A stretch of DNA of 64,000 nucleotides. It comes from Anthostomella pinea (lineage: Eukaryota > Ascomycota > Sordariomycetes > Xylariales > Xylariaceae). The notes under the pieces are model-generated. The model searched no databases. It had not been told where the DNA came from and saw only the letters and a list, made by a program, of their open reading frames with translations. A program made the translations under genes and the position numbers. The stretch covers positions 1,302,001 through 1,366,000 of the forward strand of contig CAUWAG010000007.1 of NCBI GenBank assembly GCA_963556695.1. The letters are read 5' to 3'. Every line of letters begins with the position of its first letter. The stretch's first letter is position 1. This document shows, one piece after another, positions 1-9,050 of this stretch.

Positions 1-240
1 GCCACGCAACAAGGTAACGACTGGGAAAATACAGGCGCAGAAAAGGTGTGGGAGAGGGCTCGGAAGAAGGCAGAAGAAGATTTCTTTAGATATTGGAAAA
101 AACTTACATGCAGCGAGGAACAGCGGAGCAGAATGCGTTGAAAGATGACAGATGAGGATGATGTCGTGAACGGCGAAGAGGATGTAGCAAAACGAAAGAT
201 GCGGAAAGAGGTCGACGAAAAGAGGTTGGCGAAGAAAAGT
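1..240 (-). repeat. Leader module copy 1 (reverse orientation)
   Basis: On the minus strand this stretch carries TTTTCTTCGCC-like motifs at about 180-240, then a splice-donor-like CGCTGCATGTAAG at about 102-115. A T-rich tract, an ATATCTAAAGAA motif and a CCCTCTCCCACACCTTTTCTGCGCC block near 30-60 follow. The same order recurs at 6780-6990 and 7110-7600. It probably is the 5' part of a gene whose body lies beyond base 1, but no protein can be identified. Confidence 0.5.
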
Positions 241-838
241 CTGCGAGTCGAGGCCAGGCAGGTTTTGTAGGTAGGTTGCTCCTATGGTTGCTGCGGGCAA
301 CCAGAAAAGGGGCGGGGGCGTGCACTAAACAAGATGTCAGAAACACGTAGCAACAGCCTTCCACTGTGGTGTACTTTGCGTGCTTGGAGAACCTTGACAG
401 AGCTCCCCTCTCGCCTCTGGGACCCTTCACCGCGATCTTGCTGTTTGCTCTGGACGGCTGAATTTGCTAGTTGCTGCGCACCTAGTGACGCTGGAAGCTT
501 TTGATATTGGAAACACAAAGGGCTCAGGATCAGCGTTGTCTCTTCAGGGTCAAGTTTTCCGGGTGGAACTTCTGGGAAATGGCTACGCCCGACCCAGAAA
601 CAAGCATTCAGCTCGCGACACCGTGTTCTTCCACTTGCTATATTTCGCGCAAGACCCACGGGAGACTGCGCATACACAACTTGAATAAGGCAACAATGGC
701 ATGGATCTTGTGCTTCAGGGAAGCGAGCAATTTGGTACTCTATCAACATCGATGAACCGCCAAAAGCTACATGACGCCGTTCCATATACCCCCGATCCGC
801 TTGCGCAACTGCCATATCTCAAGGCAAGAACGCCCCTA
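241..838. other. No gene recognised
   Basis: Open frames of up to 177 codons exist on the minus strand, but they have no recognisable domain, signal peptide or composition bias and overlap other frames. I see nothing firm here apart from the 3' flank of the cysteine-rich gene that ends at 839. Confidence 0.4.
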
Positions 839-1200
839 TCATAAACATCCACAGCTAGCACCCAAACCATGTCCATCCTGGACACAAAGACATTGTTGGC
901 CGTCTGATGGTGGCATACCAGCGCACCCTGAGAAGCAGCAGCGCCAGTACCCCGACTGGCAACGGTCGCAGTCGGTGTACATACTGCATGACTGGGCTCG
1001 GGCTTCCACTATACGCCATTCACTGTTAGTAGGTGCCTACATGATGATATATGCGACGGGGTGAAGGGGGCCTCACATTCGAAAACCGAGGGGCTCCCTT
1101 GGAGTTGTGTTCCCGTATTGTCCAGGTCCTCGAGGACCGGACACGCGAAGGATCCAAGACTCAAGAGTCCGAGGATGGTGAGGACTGCGGGGGCGTGCAT
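839..1200 (-). CDS. Small secreted cysteine-rich protein (effector-like), two exons
   Basis: Two exons, 1200-1077 and 1008-839, give 97 residues. The intron (1076-1009, 68 bp) has a GTGAGG donor, a CTAAC branch site and a TATAG acceptor. Residues 1-19 form a signal peptide (MHAPAVLTILGLLSLGSFA). The mature part has an LEAR step near residue 43, a possible Kex2-like processing point. A core of ten cysteines in about 50 residues follows, including a CC pair and a terminal CGC. The first exon alone would look like a 63-residue orphan, but splicing extends it into the Cys-rich domain. The protein is presumably exported and disulphide-bonded. I do not recognise a named family; it could be an effector, a defensin-like peptide or another apoplastic protein. 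A TATA-like sequence lies about 120 bp upstream. Confidence 0.72.
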
Positions 1201-1318
1201 GGTGGTCGAGCAAATGTGAGACTTTGGATTTGAAGTATTTCAGGTGGTGTTTGCTGAGGTCTCAGGTCAAAATGGGTTGATGATCTGGATTGAGTCTACA
1301 CAGAGCAAAGCAACCGGG

Positions 1319-1327
1319 CCTTATATC
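1319..1327 (-). promoter_or_regulatory. TATA-like box of the 839-1200 gene
   Basis: The minus strand reads GATATAAGG about 120 bp before the start codon at 1200. The position is reasonable for a fungal TATA element; there is no other evidence. Confidence 0.35.
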
Positions 1328-1329
1328 GA

Positions 1330-2795
1330 CTATGGTTTGGACTTGATTCCAAGAGAGGCTGCAAACTTCTCGCAGGATGTTGCCATTCTGTCACATTGCA
1401 CAGGCTGAGAAGTTGTCTCTTAGTTACGCTACGGCAACGTTACACCATGCTCGCAATAATGCCATACATATCGCTCGATTGAAGCCAGGGATGTAAGCGG
1501 GATTCAGTGCAGCTGAGCTGCATTAGTATACCGAACGGCGACTCCACACTTGGCAAATAGGCGCAATGCCTCAGAAAGGATCATGAACCTCACTATCGTG
1601 GCTTTTGGTTTTTCTCTACGCAAGGCTCATCCAACCAGACCAAGCGAGCTGTGGCATCCCAAATCTCAACCTTCATCGGTTGTCGCCCGGCAGCTGGAGG
1701 CCAAGTCTTCCGGGCTTTGCTCATTACTGATGCCCGAGTATGTCGCTTCTTGGCCCTCTTCCGTAGGCTTGGCACATTGTAGGTAGCTATGCCTGAGAAA
1801 TTCTCAATTCTCATGATCGCAAACAAAGTAACATGTTGCCGATGTCTCACAATCATTTGCAATCGCGACAATCATCCACTATCGTCTTCCCACTTCGACT
1901 CTTCCAAGACCACTGGCTATAATAAAGACTCAGGGTGTGTATATCGGATTCATCTCCGCCACATCCAGCTTCCGTCGGCGTCCTCCGGGTACGGGGACGC
2001 CATGAGTGTGTGGCTGCATTGAATCTCCTATAGCCAGCTGCTGACACATTGCACCACGCATGCGCTTAGTACGTACTCACCGCGCTTTGGCACATGTTGG
2101 CCCCGCGGATGAGGTGCCAAGTTGAGACTCGCTTCATTCAAGTTTTCTTCTCAATACCGCCAAGAACAAGGCGTTGTCACAAGTCGAGGGTCCAAGCAAT
2201 GATAATTACCATCTCCGAGTGCGAGGTCGAACAGGATTTCACTACAGCCTATTAGAGGCCGCATCGAAAGTTCTCTTGCTGTCAGCCCGCTGATGTCGTA
2301 CGAGAGATTCCACGTCAGTATCGCTTTCAGCTCCAACTCTATGGTATATCCCGCCTCGCCGGTGCTACCTGCCACGGGCTTGACCGCTGGCTTTGCGGCC
2401 AAGGTATGCGGGGAACTTTACTATGGTGAATCAAGCCATCGTATGAGTAGCTGTCTTTGCTCGGGGTCTGTGAGTGAGGAAATGATTGGCTGCAATTTGG
2501 CAGTCCCCGATGACATGAGCATTGGAGAATCTGTCCGACTAGACAGTCGCCGGTATGATCTCCTAGTTATACAACGATGCAACATGCACGTAGGGTCCAG
2601 ACTTATGACGGGTAGTCATAAAAACTATGCCTAATTCATCTGTAAGTTCATTTGAGGGATTGAGGGTGACCAACCACGTCGATGGATTGAACATAGCAGC
2701 ACCAGAGTAGGCTACTGCAAGACTTGTGATACTCGACGACACATGTTGCAATAGGAAGTCAAGAACACCGAGCTGACTATCTCTATGATGAGGAA
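1330..2795. other. Intergenic, no gene recognised
   Basis: Only short overlapping frames without domains. This is the spacer between the two divergently oriented secreted-protein genes. Confidence 0.4.
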
Positions 2796-2799
2796 GTGG

Positions 2800-2808
2800 A
2801 ATATATAA
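2800..2808 (+). promoter_or_regulatory. TATA-like box
   Basis: AATATATAAAG lies about 185 bp upstream of the start codon at 2988. A CA-rich leader with repeated CAACAGCAT triplets lies between. Confidence 0.35.
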
Positions 2809-2987
2809 AGCACCATTCCCTCCCCATGAGGATCTTTCAACCATCAGCTCCAACAGCAACAGCATCAACAACAGCATCAATATCCGCTTCAGCACCAACA
2901 TCTGTAAATCTTCTCGGTCTTCTCGAATCCACCTACCTACCCCCGCAAATCTTCCACTCCATCCTCAACGAAAACATACCATTCACT

Positions 2988-3403
2988 ATGATGTTCCAGC
3001 CCACCATCTTCTTCGCCGCCATCCTCGGCCTCGCGACCGCAGCACCCGCCCCTGCCACCGCAAGCGAGTCTACCCCCGAGCTTGTGAGCCGCGCCCCGGC
3101 CTCCGAATTCGTGAGCTGGTCCAACGGCGATTGCACTGGCACCGGAATTCGCAAGAGCATCACGGACAGTGGCTGCTACGGGCTGCCCGGCCAGAGCATC
3201 AGCATTCTCTCCCTTAGCCCCAACTGCGCTGGTAAGTTTCCTGCCGATACTACCCTTTCCCGCTTCCTTTCGTGACTAACGGACCTTCGTGTTCAGTCCG
3301 AACCTGGCAGAACGACAACTGCAGTGGTGCTTGGTCCCAGCACGTCACCCTTGGTGCTTGCTTCGACATTGGCGACAAGTTTGGCGTCTCCATTGTCTGC
3401 TAG
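2988..3403 (+). CDS. Small secreted cysteine-containing protein, two exons
   Basis: Exons 2988-3231 and 3297-3403 give 116 residues. The 65-bp intron has a GTAAGT donor, GACTAAC branch and TTCAG acceptor. The start chosen is the first of two adjacent ATGs that open directly on a hydrophobic signal peptide (about residues 1-18, ending LATAA). A Pro/Ala/Ser-rich segment with VSR near residue 37 may be a propeptide. The mature region has six cysteines, three per exon, and an NGDCTGTG motif. The length, even cysteine count and signal peptide fit secreted ascomycete proteins of effector or cell-wall type. No named family is recognised. The reading frame is intact and GC-rich, unlike the mobile DNA that follows. 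Confidence 0.78.
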
Positions 3404-4400
3404 ACAACGAGCCGGACAACACCGCTAGGATTGGGTATCAATCGTGAGACGAGCTGGGAATAGATGGGTGCGCCCGAGTAGAGACGTCTACGCCCGGACT
3501 GTCCGCTCCTTACTGACTACTTTTCGTGGAGGAGGGATATTAACAGTGGATTTGAGATGCTTGTGTTTACCTAGACTTTGTGGCTAAGTAGTTTATTCTT
3601 TCCTATATCAATACATCTGAATCGACGTCAGCATGGTGTGTTTTTCTCCCATTTTCTCTAATTACCTGGCCACGATGCACGTACAGCGAGCCGTAACAGC
3701 AATACCACTACTCGTCTACGTAGCCACCGCGGTGAATCGGCTGTTGAGATAAGCAGTATGGAATGGACGGTGTGATTTCTTAACTTGGATATTCTCTAAT
3801 AGTCTCAACAATAGTTATCGTGGTTTCCGAATATCGGCTTGGTCAGCACACATGCACGGGAGGTGACTGCAAAACGTTCACCCTAGAAGCCGAATAGAAT
3901 TAGACTTGACGGACCTCTGGGTGACTGACTGTGTCACCTTCATCTTCCCTACATTTTCATGCACGATGCTGCACTTTACCAGAAAAAAAATTGGCTTCGT
4001 ATAGCTCGAGCAACCTTGCCAACAGCCCAGGATACTCACTTCGCGAACGGTTGGTGTTGCACCCACCATGTCTGTTGACCAGGCTACGGTATTCCTTACT
4101 TCTTGCTTTTTAAAATTGTTTAAAACGGATAGGCGCTGTCCAAACATCACAATCATGCGATTATATAAGACTCGTCCCACTGCGTAACGGCTTCAGGCCC
4201 TGAGTATATAGTCCGAGAGAAGAAGACGTGCCTACCAAGCCTGCCTAGCCTCATCTCGCAGCTTTCTCAACGCTACCCACGACACTATCACACCAACCCT
4301 CGCCAAGCACGACATCATAGGATACATTAGGGGGCTAGGTGGACTTAGGTATATGGCTGTATCAGATAGCCAGGAGAAGTAAGTATAAAACTATTTAATC
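3404..4400. other. Intergenic, no gene recognised
   Basis: Moderate AT content and only short frames. It leads into the repeat patchwork that starts near 4400. Confidence 0.4.
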
Positions 4401-4402
4401 AT

Positions 4403-4760
4403 ATGTTGCTAGGTTGGCATAAATACTGTCTGCTTTCCCGCTGGTTTCGCACAGATATTTTTCCTGCCTCAGGCAATAAGACCTGGCGCACATGTTTGTC
4501 TTCCAATGCTCCAATTCTCAGTGGATCTCTTACATGTGCAGTTTTGTCGTCCCATATCCAATACCACACTTTTTGTCTCTCCTGTCAATTGCTGCAAGTA
4601 CATCCTGATAGCCTCGCTGCGAACCATCATTACAACCTCGCTATCAACCATCATCACGACCATGCAACCAACTACATCTTTGCCAGATTTTGAAATATTC
4701 CGCTCTGCCATTTCTTCGCTACACGTAAGTTTTTTCGATGTCTGAGGAAGTTTTTCTATA
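4403..4760 (+). repeat. Leader module copy 2 (degenerate)
   Basis: The stretch ends in TTTCTTCGCTACACGTAAGTTTTTT and a GATGTCTGAGGAAG motif, matching the modules at 6840 and 7480. Upstream it could encode a peptide ending ISSLH before the GTAAGT donor-like site. The segment 4420-4490 (CCTGCCTCAGGCAATAAGACCTGG) is echoed at 4805-4875, so part of the module is duplicated again. Confidence 0.45.
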
Positions 4761-4915
4761 TGTGCAGATGTGGATAAGAGGCTATCTCACGTTATATTTT
4801 TGGGCCGGTATATTATCAGCTTATCGCTGGTTGGGGAATTTCCCTGGGATTACTGCCTCATGCAATAACACCTGGTATATAGATACAAGGTCCCGACCAA
4901 ATTAATCTACGTTAA

Positions 4916-4947
4916 TAGGGTTAGGGTTAGGGTTAGGGTTAGGGTTA
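4916..4947 (+). repeat. Interstitial telomeric TTAGGG tract
   Basis: TAGGG is followed by four perfect TTAGGG units and TTA. TTAGGG is the usual telomere repeat of filamentous ascomycetes. It is interstitial here, flanked by unique and repeat DNA, directly after TTAATCTACGTTAATA, a sequence that also occurs at 40737-40750. Confidence 0.9.
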
Positions 4948-4978
4948 CTGACCCTATAATTTGATAAATAATATAATA

Positions 4979-5180
4979 TGTTGGATCCATATGATATCAC
5001 AGTCAAACCCTCTATACCGAACCCACATGTATGGTTAGATAAGAGATTAGATACCGGACTATGAGGTCACTTAGCCAGACCTTCAAGTCCAGCTAGACCT
5101 TCCAATCCAACCATCAGCAACATCATGACTTTGACCCAATACTCGAGTATCATGATTGATTGTTCAAGCCTGTCCCACCA
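4979..5180 (+). repeat. Solo LTR, family A, copy 1
   Basis: About 202 bp, starts TGTTGGATCCA and ends CCTGTCCCACCA. It matches five other copies in the window. No duplication is visible at its own ends, but it forms an inverted pair with copy 2 and the homology continues outside the LTR, so it belongs to a larger palindrome. Confidence 0.8.
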
Positions 5181-5392
5181 TTTATAATAAATTATTATGA
5201 ATTTTATAAATTTAAACCAATAAAAATCATTAATGCTTGAATACATAATGGTTTAATTTAAATGTTATTATATATTAAAAAACTATATTAATTATTATAA
5301 TATTTCGTATAAATAAGTTCAGTAACATCTTTGTGCGTTAATAAAATTGCTATTTAAATAAAATAATTAAAATATCACAATTATTTATATTA
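5181..5392. other. AT-rich spacer of the palindrome
   Basis: About 210 bp of AT-rich DNA between the two inverted LTR copies; nothing else seen. Confidence 0.5.
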
Positions 5393-5594
5393 TGTGGGAA
5401 CAGGCTTGAACAATCAATCATAATACTCGAGTATTAGGTCAAGGTAATGATGTTGTTGATGGTTGAATTGGGAAGTCTAGCTAGACCTGCAGGTCTGGCT
5501 AAGTGACCTCACAATCCGGTATCTTATCTCTTATCTAATCATACAAGTGGGTTCTGTATGGATGGTTTGACTGTGATATCATATGGATCCAACA
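5393..5594 (-). repeat. Solo LTR, family A, copy 2 (inverted)
   Basis: About 202 bp in reverse orientation relative to copy 1, ending GGATCCAACA. A possible 5-bp duplication TATTA flanks it (5388-5392 and 5595-5599). Confidence 0.8.
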
Positions 5595-5720
5595 TATTAT
5601 ATTATTTATCGAATTATACCTTTAAAAGTAATTAAATTATTGGTAAGTTATTATTTAGTTTAAGATAATATTGTTTGCTAATTATCGTAAAATTTTAAAT
5701 TTTTATTATTATTACCATTA

Positions 5721-6347
5721 ACGTAGGTCACAAGCGAGCGGGACACAAAAGCGAGTGGGACACTTTCATGAACCTCTTAAACTTTCAACTTCCAACCAGT
5801 ATTTCTTCACCCACAACAATGGCATCGTGTTATAATAAATCAGACATCCAGCTAGCTGTCTAAACAAAAAACAAGACCCTTATATTTCTCTTTAAAAGCT
5901 TATTAAAACTTTCCACCTATCAATCTCTATACTGGCTCAAAGAATCGCCGGCCGACCATCACGGCGTGATAGCATACACAATTCTTTGAAACTTACAGTT
6001 TATGAAGAGAATGCCATTTGCTTCTTCATACTTGACCTGGATGCACGAGTATTTCTGCCTCGGTACACTTATGTTGTAGATATGACGAATCAATCGTTGT
6101 CAGTACGTGGGACTAGACGCATTAGAAAGAACTGGATAGCAAACTTCACTAAAAGTACACCAGGTCTTTGGACGCATTTTCATTGCTGGATGGACTACTC
6201 ACGGGTCTTAAACAAAGATTTGGACGCGTATTACGCATGGTTTTGACAAGTTGTGGCAGTAATCGCAAAACATGGTATACAAGACGCGGATATCTACAAT
6301 TTTGATAAGACTGGATTTATGATAGGTATTATTGGGTCCGGTATGGT
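5721..6347 (+). mobile_element. Truncated pogo/Fot1-like DNA transposon (copy 3)
   Basis: It begins ACGTAGGTCACAAGCGAGCG after a TA (5719-5720), matching the terminal repeats of the 1860-bp elements at 25176 and 40974. The transposase start corresponds to the ATG at 5820. The readable part at 5986-6246 covers the Tc5-type DNA-binding domain. Frame breaks and TAA/TGA stops interrupt it. The copy stops at 6347, inside the first catalytic segment (near IIGSGMVV), where a family B LTR begins. It is non-functional. Confidence 0.8.
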
Positions 6348-6563
6348 TGTGACGGCCTGCACAGACCTTCCCATATGACAAGCGGATACTTCCTAATAGG
6401 GGAAGGATCTGACCAAAGGATCCCCTTAAAGGGGCAACCTCCCACTGTACCTATCTCTCTCTCTCTCTCTTCCTTTCCTCTCTAGTCTTGATATTCTCGT
6501 CAATAGAGTAATAGCTGCTTGCTGCAGGCCATGTCCCAGCTCCTCAGTACGCTCGCCGTGACA
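6348..6563 (+). repeat. Solo LTR, family B, copy 1
   Basis: Starts TGTGACGGCC and ends GCCGTGACA, about 216 bp with an internal CT microsatellite near 6454-6473. Flanks ATGGT and TTCTC do not match. The transposon on the left does not resume on the right, so this junction arose by rearrangement rather than simple insertion. Confidence 0.75.
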
Positions 6564-6679
6564 TTCTCCCTCGCTGCAAACCACATCACAACCTCACAAC
6601 CTGAGAGCATTATCCGTGAAACGACAAGTGCAGTATGAGCGTGACAGCGTTGTTGTTTTTTTCAGGAAAAGGTCTGTCG

Positions 6680-6990
6680 ACTGTTTGTTGGTGGTAGAAT
6701 ACACTTAGATGCCCTGTGTGTCCCTGTACGACCCAACAGCGTGGCTGATCCTCACATACCGCTTACATATACAGATGGATACTGCTCACACAACCAACCA
6801 TCTTCACGATCTTGCTACTAAACACAAGTTCGCCAGCTTCCAAAATATTCCGCCCTGCTTTTCTTCGCTGCAAGTAAGTATTTTTAATATTTGAAGAAGT
6901 TTTTCTAGGCCCTCCTCTAGGCCGTCTTCTTTCCCCTCTCCCACACCTTTCTTTGCGCCCTCCTTGGCAGCTAAAATAACCACCGCTCAG
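6680..6990 (+). repeat. Leader module copy 3
   Basis: The ATG at 6775 opens a frame ending FSSLQ at a CTGCAAGTAAGT donor-like site (about 6868-6878). An AATATTTGAAGAAG motif and CCCTCTCCCACACCTTTCTTTGCGCCC follow. Matching blocks occur at 1-110 (reverse) and 7480-7590. Confidence 0.5.
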
Positions 6991-7109
6991 CGTGGATTTC
7001 CCCCTTCTCTTTCCGTCACCGTCCCAGAGCGCTGTCAGCTCCGAAGCTAGACCGTCGGGAACTTAGCAGAAAAATCGCGGGTATCTTGGCCGGTGGTTCC
7101 GCACACAGT

Positions 7110-7440
7110 GCGTCTCCTACTTTTCTTTGCCGTAACGTTCTTTTCTGCCGCAACATTTACTTTGCCGCACACTTTTCTTCGCCGTGACGTTGTCTTCCTC
7201 GTAACGTTTTCTCCGCCGAAATATTTCCTTCGCTGCAAACTTTTCTTTGCCACAAGCTTTTCTTCGCTATAGATTCTTCTTCGCCACAGGCTTTTCTTCA
7301 CCGCAAGCTTTTCGTCGCCTTCTCTCTCTCTGCAGCCTTTTCTTCGCATCCTAGGTTCTCTTTGCGGCCTTCCCTTCGCCGCCGACATCATCTTTGCTTC
7401 TGAAATCATCTTTATTTGCCGACATCATCTTTGCTGCCGA
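7110..7440. repeat. Degenerate minisatellite, about 17-nt period
   Basis: At least twelve variants of TTTTCTTCGCCGCAAGC-like units run head to tail from about 7118 to 7320, with looser units to 7440. Read on the minus strand they give a Lys/Arg-rich open frame (7047-7409), which I regard as a by-product of the repeat. Confidence 0.75.
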
Positions 7441-7624
7441 CACCATTTTTATCCGAAAGCTTCCAAACCATTTCGGCCCGTATTCCTTGCTACACGTAAG
7501 GTTTTTTTTTTTTTTGATATTCAAAGAAGGTTTCCTATGCCTTCTTTTTAACCATCTTCCCTTCCCTTTTTCCACACTTTTTGTGCGCCCGTAGTTATAT
7601 GGCTAATCGTTACTGGCCTCTAGA
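7441..7624 (+). promoter_or_regulatory. Leader module copy 4, probable 5' exon and intron of the next gene
   Basis: CTTGCTACACGTAAGG at 7487-7502 looks like a donor. It is followed by a T-run, GATATTCAAAGAAG and a TTCCACACTTTTTGTGCGCCCG block. Possible acceptors are CCCGTAG near 7593 and CCTCTAG at 7617-7623, just before the ATG at 7625. If spliced, this is a 5'-UTR or first-exon intron; this is inference from pattern only. Confidence 0.4.
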
Positions 7625-8137
7625 ATGAACGACGCCGAAGTCGCTGAGGTCAAGGCCACCGCCGCCGAGGCAGACTTCAACGATATGGCAATCGCGGCCA
7701 TTCTGAACGAGATACGGAGAGACATGGAGAAGTTCCTCCTGTCGATCAACGACATTGGAACTGGAGGAAGCACCGATAGCACTTCCGAGAAGAACATCGC
7801 CAACGCAGCAGCAGCAGCAGACAAGGATGCAATCGCGGCCATTCTCAACGAGATACGGAGCCACATGGAGAAGTCCCGCCTGTCGATTAACGGTTTTGGA
7901 ACTGGAAGAAGCATAAACAACACCTCCGAGAAAAACATCGCCGACGGAGCAGCAGTAGCAGACCAGACCGCAATCGAGGCCATCTTCTCCGAGATGCAGA
8001 ACCGTCTGCAACAGTCCAGCCTGCGCATCAACGGCGTCGGAACGGCAGGCTCCGACATCACCGCGTTTATCGAGCCCTTTGGAGGCGAGGATGAGGTTGA
8101 GGAGAATGAGGACTTTGCTCTTGCGTTTGCGGCGTAG
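7625..8137 (+). CDS. Hypothetical protein with three internal repeats
   Basis: The 170-residue frame contains three diverged copies of a unit of about 48-56 residues. Each opens AIAAILNEIR (third copy AIEAIFSEMQ), runs through a short amphipathic helix, then LSINxxGTG and STSEKNIA-like text. The C-terminus is acidic. There is no signal peptide, membrane segment or known domain. The frame stays open for 22 codons past the TAG at 8135-8137 (SDEPFQQVPWEEEDAQPHR), so the stop may be a recent nonsense change. The module upstream of it is repeated elsewhere in the window, suggesting a gene family in a repeat-rich region. GC content is like that of normal genes. Function unknown. Confidence 0.6.
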   Translation: MNDAEVAEVKATAAEADFNDMAIAAILNEIRRDMEKFLLSINDIGTGGSTDSTSEKNIANAAAAADKDAIAAILNEIRSHMEKSRLSINGFGTGRSINNTSEKNIADGAAVADQTAIEAIFSEMQNRLQQSSLRINGVGTAGSDITAFIEPFGGEDEVEENEDFALAFAA

Positions 8138-9050
8138 TCTGATGAGCCGTTTCAGCAGGTGCCTTGGGAGGAGGAGGATGCCCAACCTCATAGATGACCT
8201 TCAGGACACCAGTTGTACAGATAGACAAAATGGCCGAAAATGGCTTGTTAAAGATTCCCGGTGGCTGTGACCTGTGGTTAAGAATGTGTTTGCTGTGATG
8301 AATGAAGAAGTTACGCTAAATAAGGCACAAGGCTTGATGGATGGAAACCATGTGAAGCAGACAAGTGCCCTGAGAGTACGGTGTCACACAACGCTAGCTT
8401 AAAAGGTGAACTTCATATTTGCATCCATTCCTTGTCGCATAAGATACAGCCTATACACATGTACGATCTAGTGATCATATATATACACACCGTCGCTTTT
8501 CATCAATGCTAGATGCTGACTCGGACACGCGCCAGAGGCCAGAGCCAGCGCCAGAAGCCAGAGCCGGAGCTTTCAGACACGACCACTGTGCTGCACACTG
8601 ACGAACCACCGTGAAACAACTGATCCGCCAGGCCAGAACGGAAATGTTGGCCTGGGGAAATAAATATGCACCGCCTGCGCCACTGATGCTTGGAAAAATT
8701 ATGTAAACGACTAAATGCCGGAGTGCAGAGCCATATTTCCAGGACTCCACGCCATATGCCATGCCATGCAGTGCCATTGAACCTTCGAGAAAACACCAGG
8801 ATTACTGGTGGGCCGTAGGGAAAGGCAGGAATCGAAGAATGGGGAACATGATCGAAGAAAAGGGTATCATCGCTCCGCGAATGCCGGAAAGGATGAAAAA
8901 GGTGAAAAGCACACCTGGTGTGCCTGGCGGTGAAAATGCGATGGGCACAGGAGGTAGTCTTGGTCGCAAGGGCAAAGGCAAGGTAGAACCAATGCCGTGG
9001 GGCTGACACGTATTGGGTCGCGTAGGGAGTTGTACAAGACCCAAGCAGGA
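8138..9050. other. Intergenic, no gene recognised
   Basis: Contains the 3' flank of the repetitive-protein gene and the 3' flank of DBF4. The open frames present have no domain. Confidence 0.4.

Noticed and set aside
282..815. A 177-residue minus-strand protein
   Set aside because: No domain, biased composition or splice support; it overlaps unrelated frames.
7047..7409. A Lys/Arg-rich 120-residue protein on the minus strand
   Set aside because: It is the translation of the 17-nt minisatellite; no start context or domain.
7603..8191. Long minus-strand frames opposite the repetitive-protein gene
   Set aside because: They overlap the plus-strand gene and mirror its repeats; no independent support.
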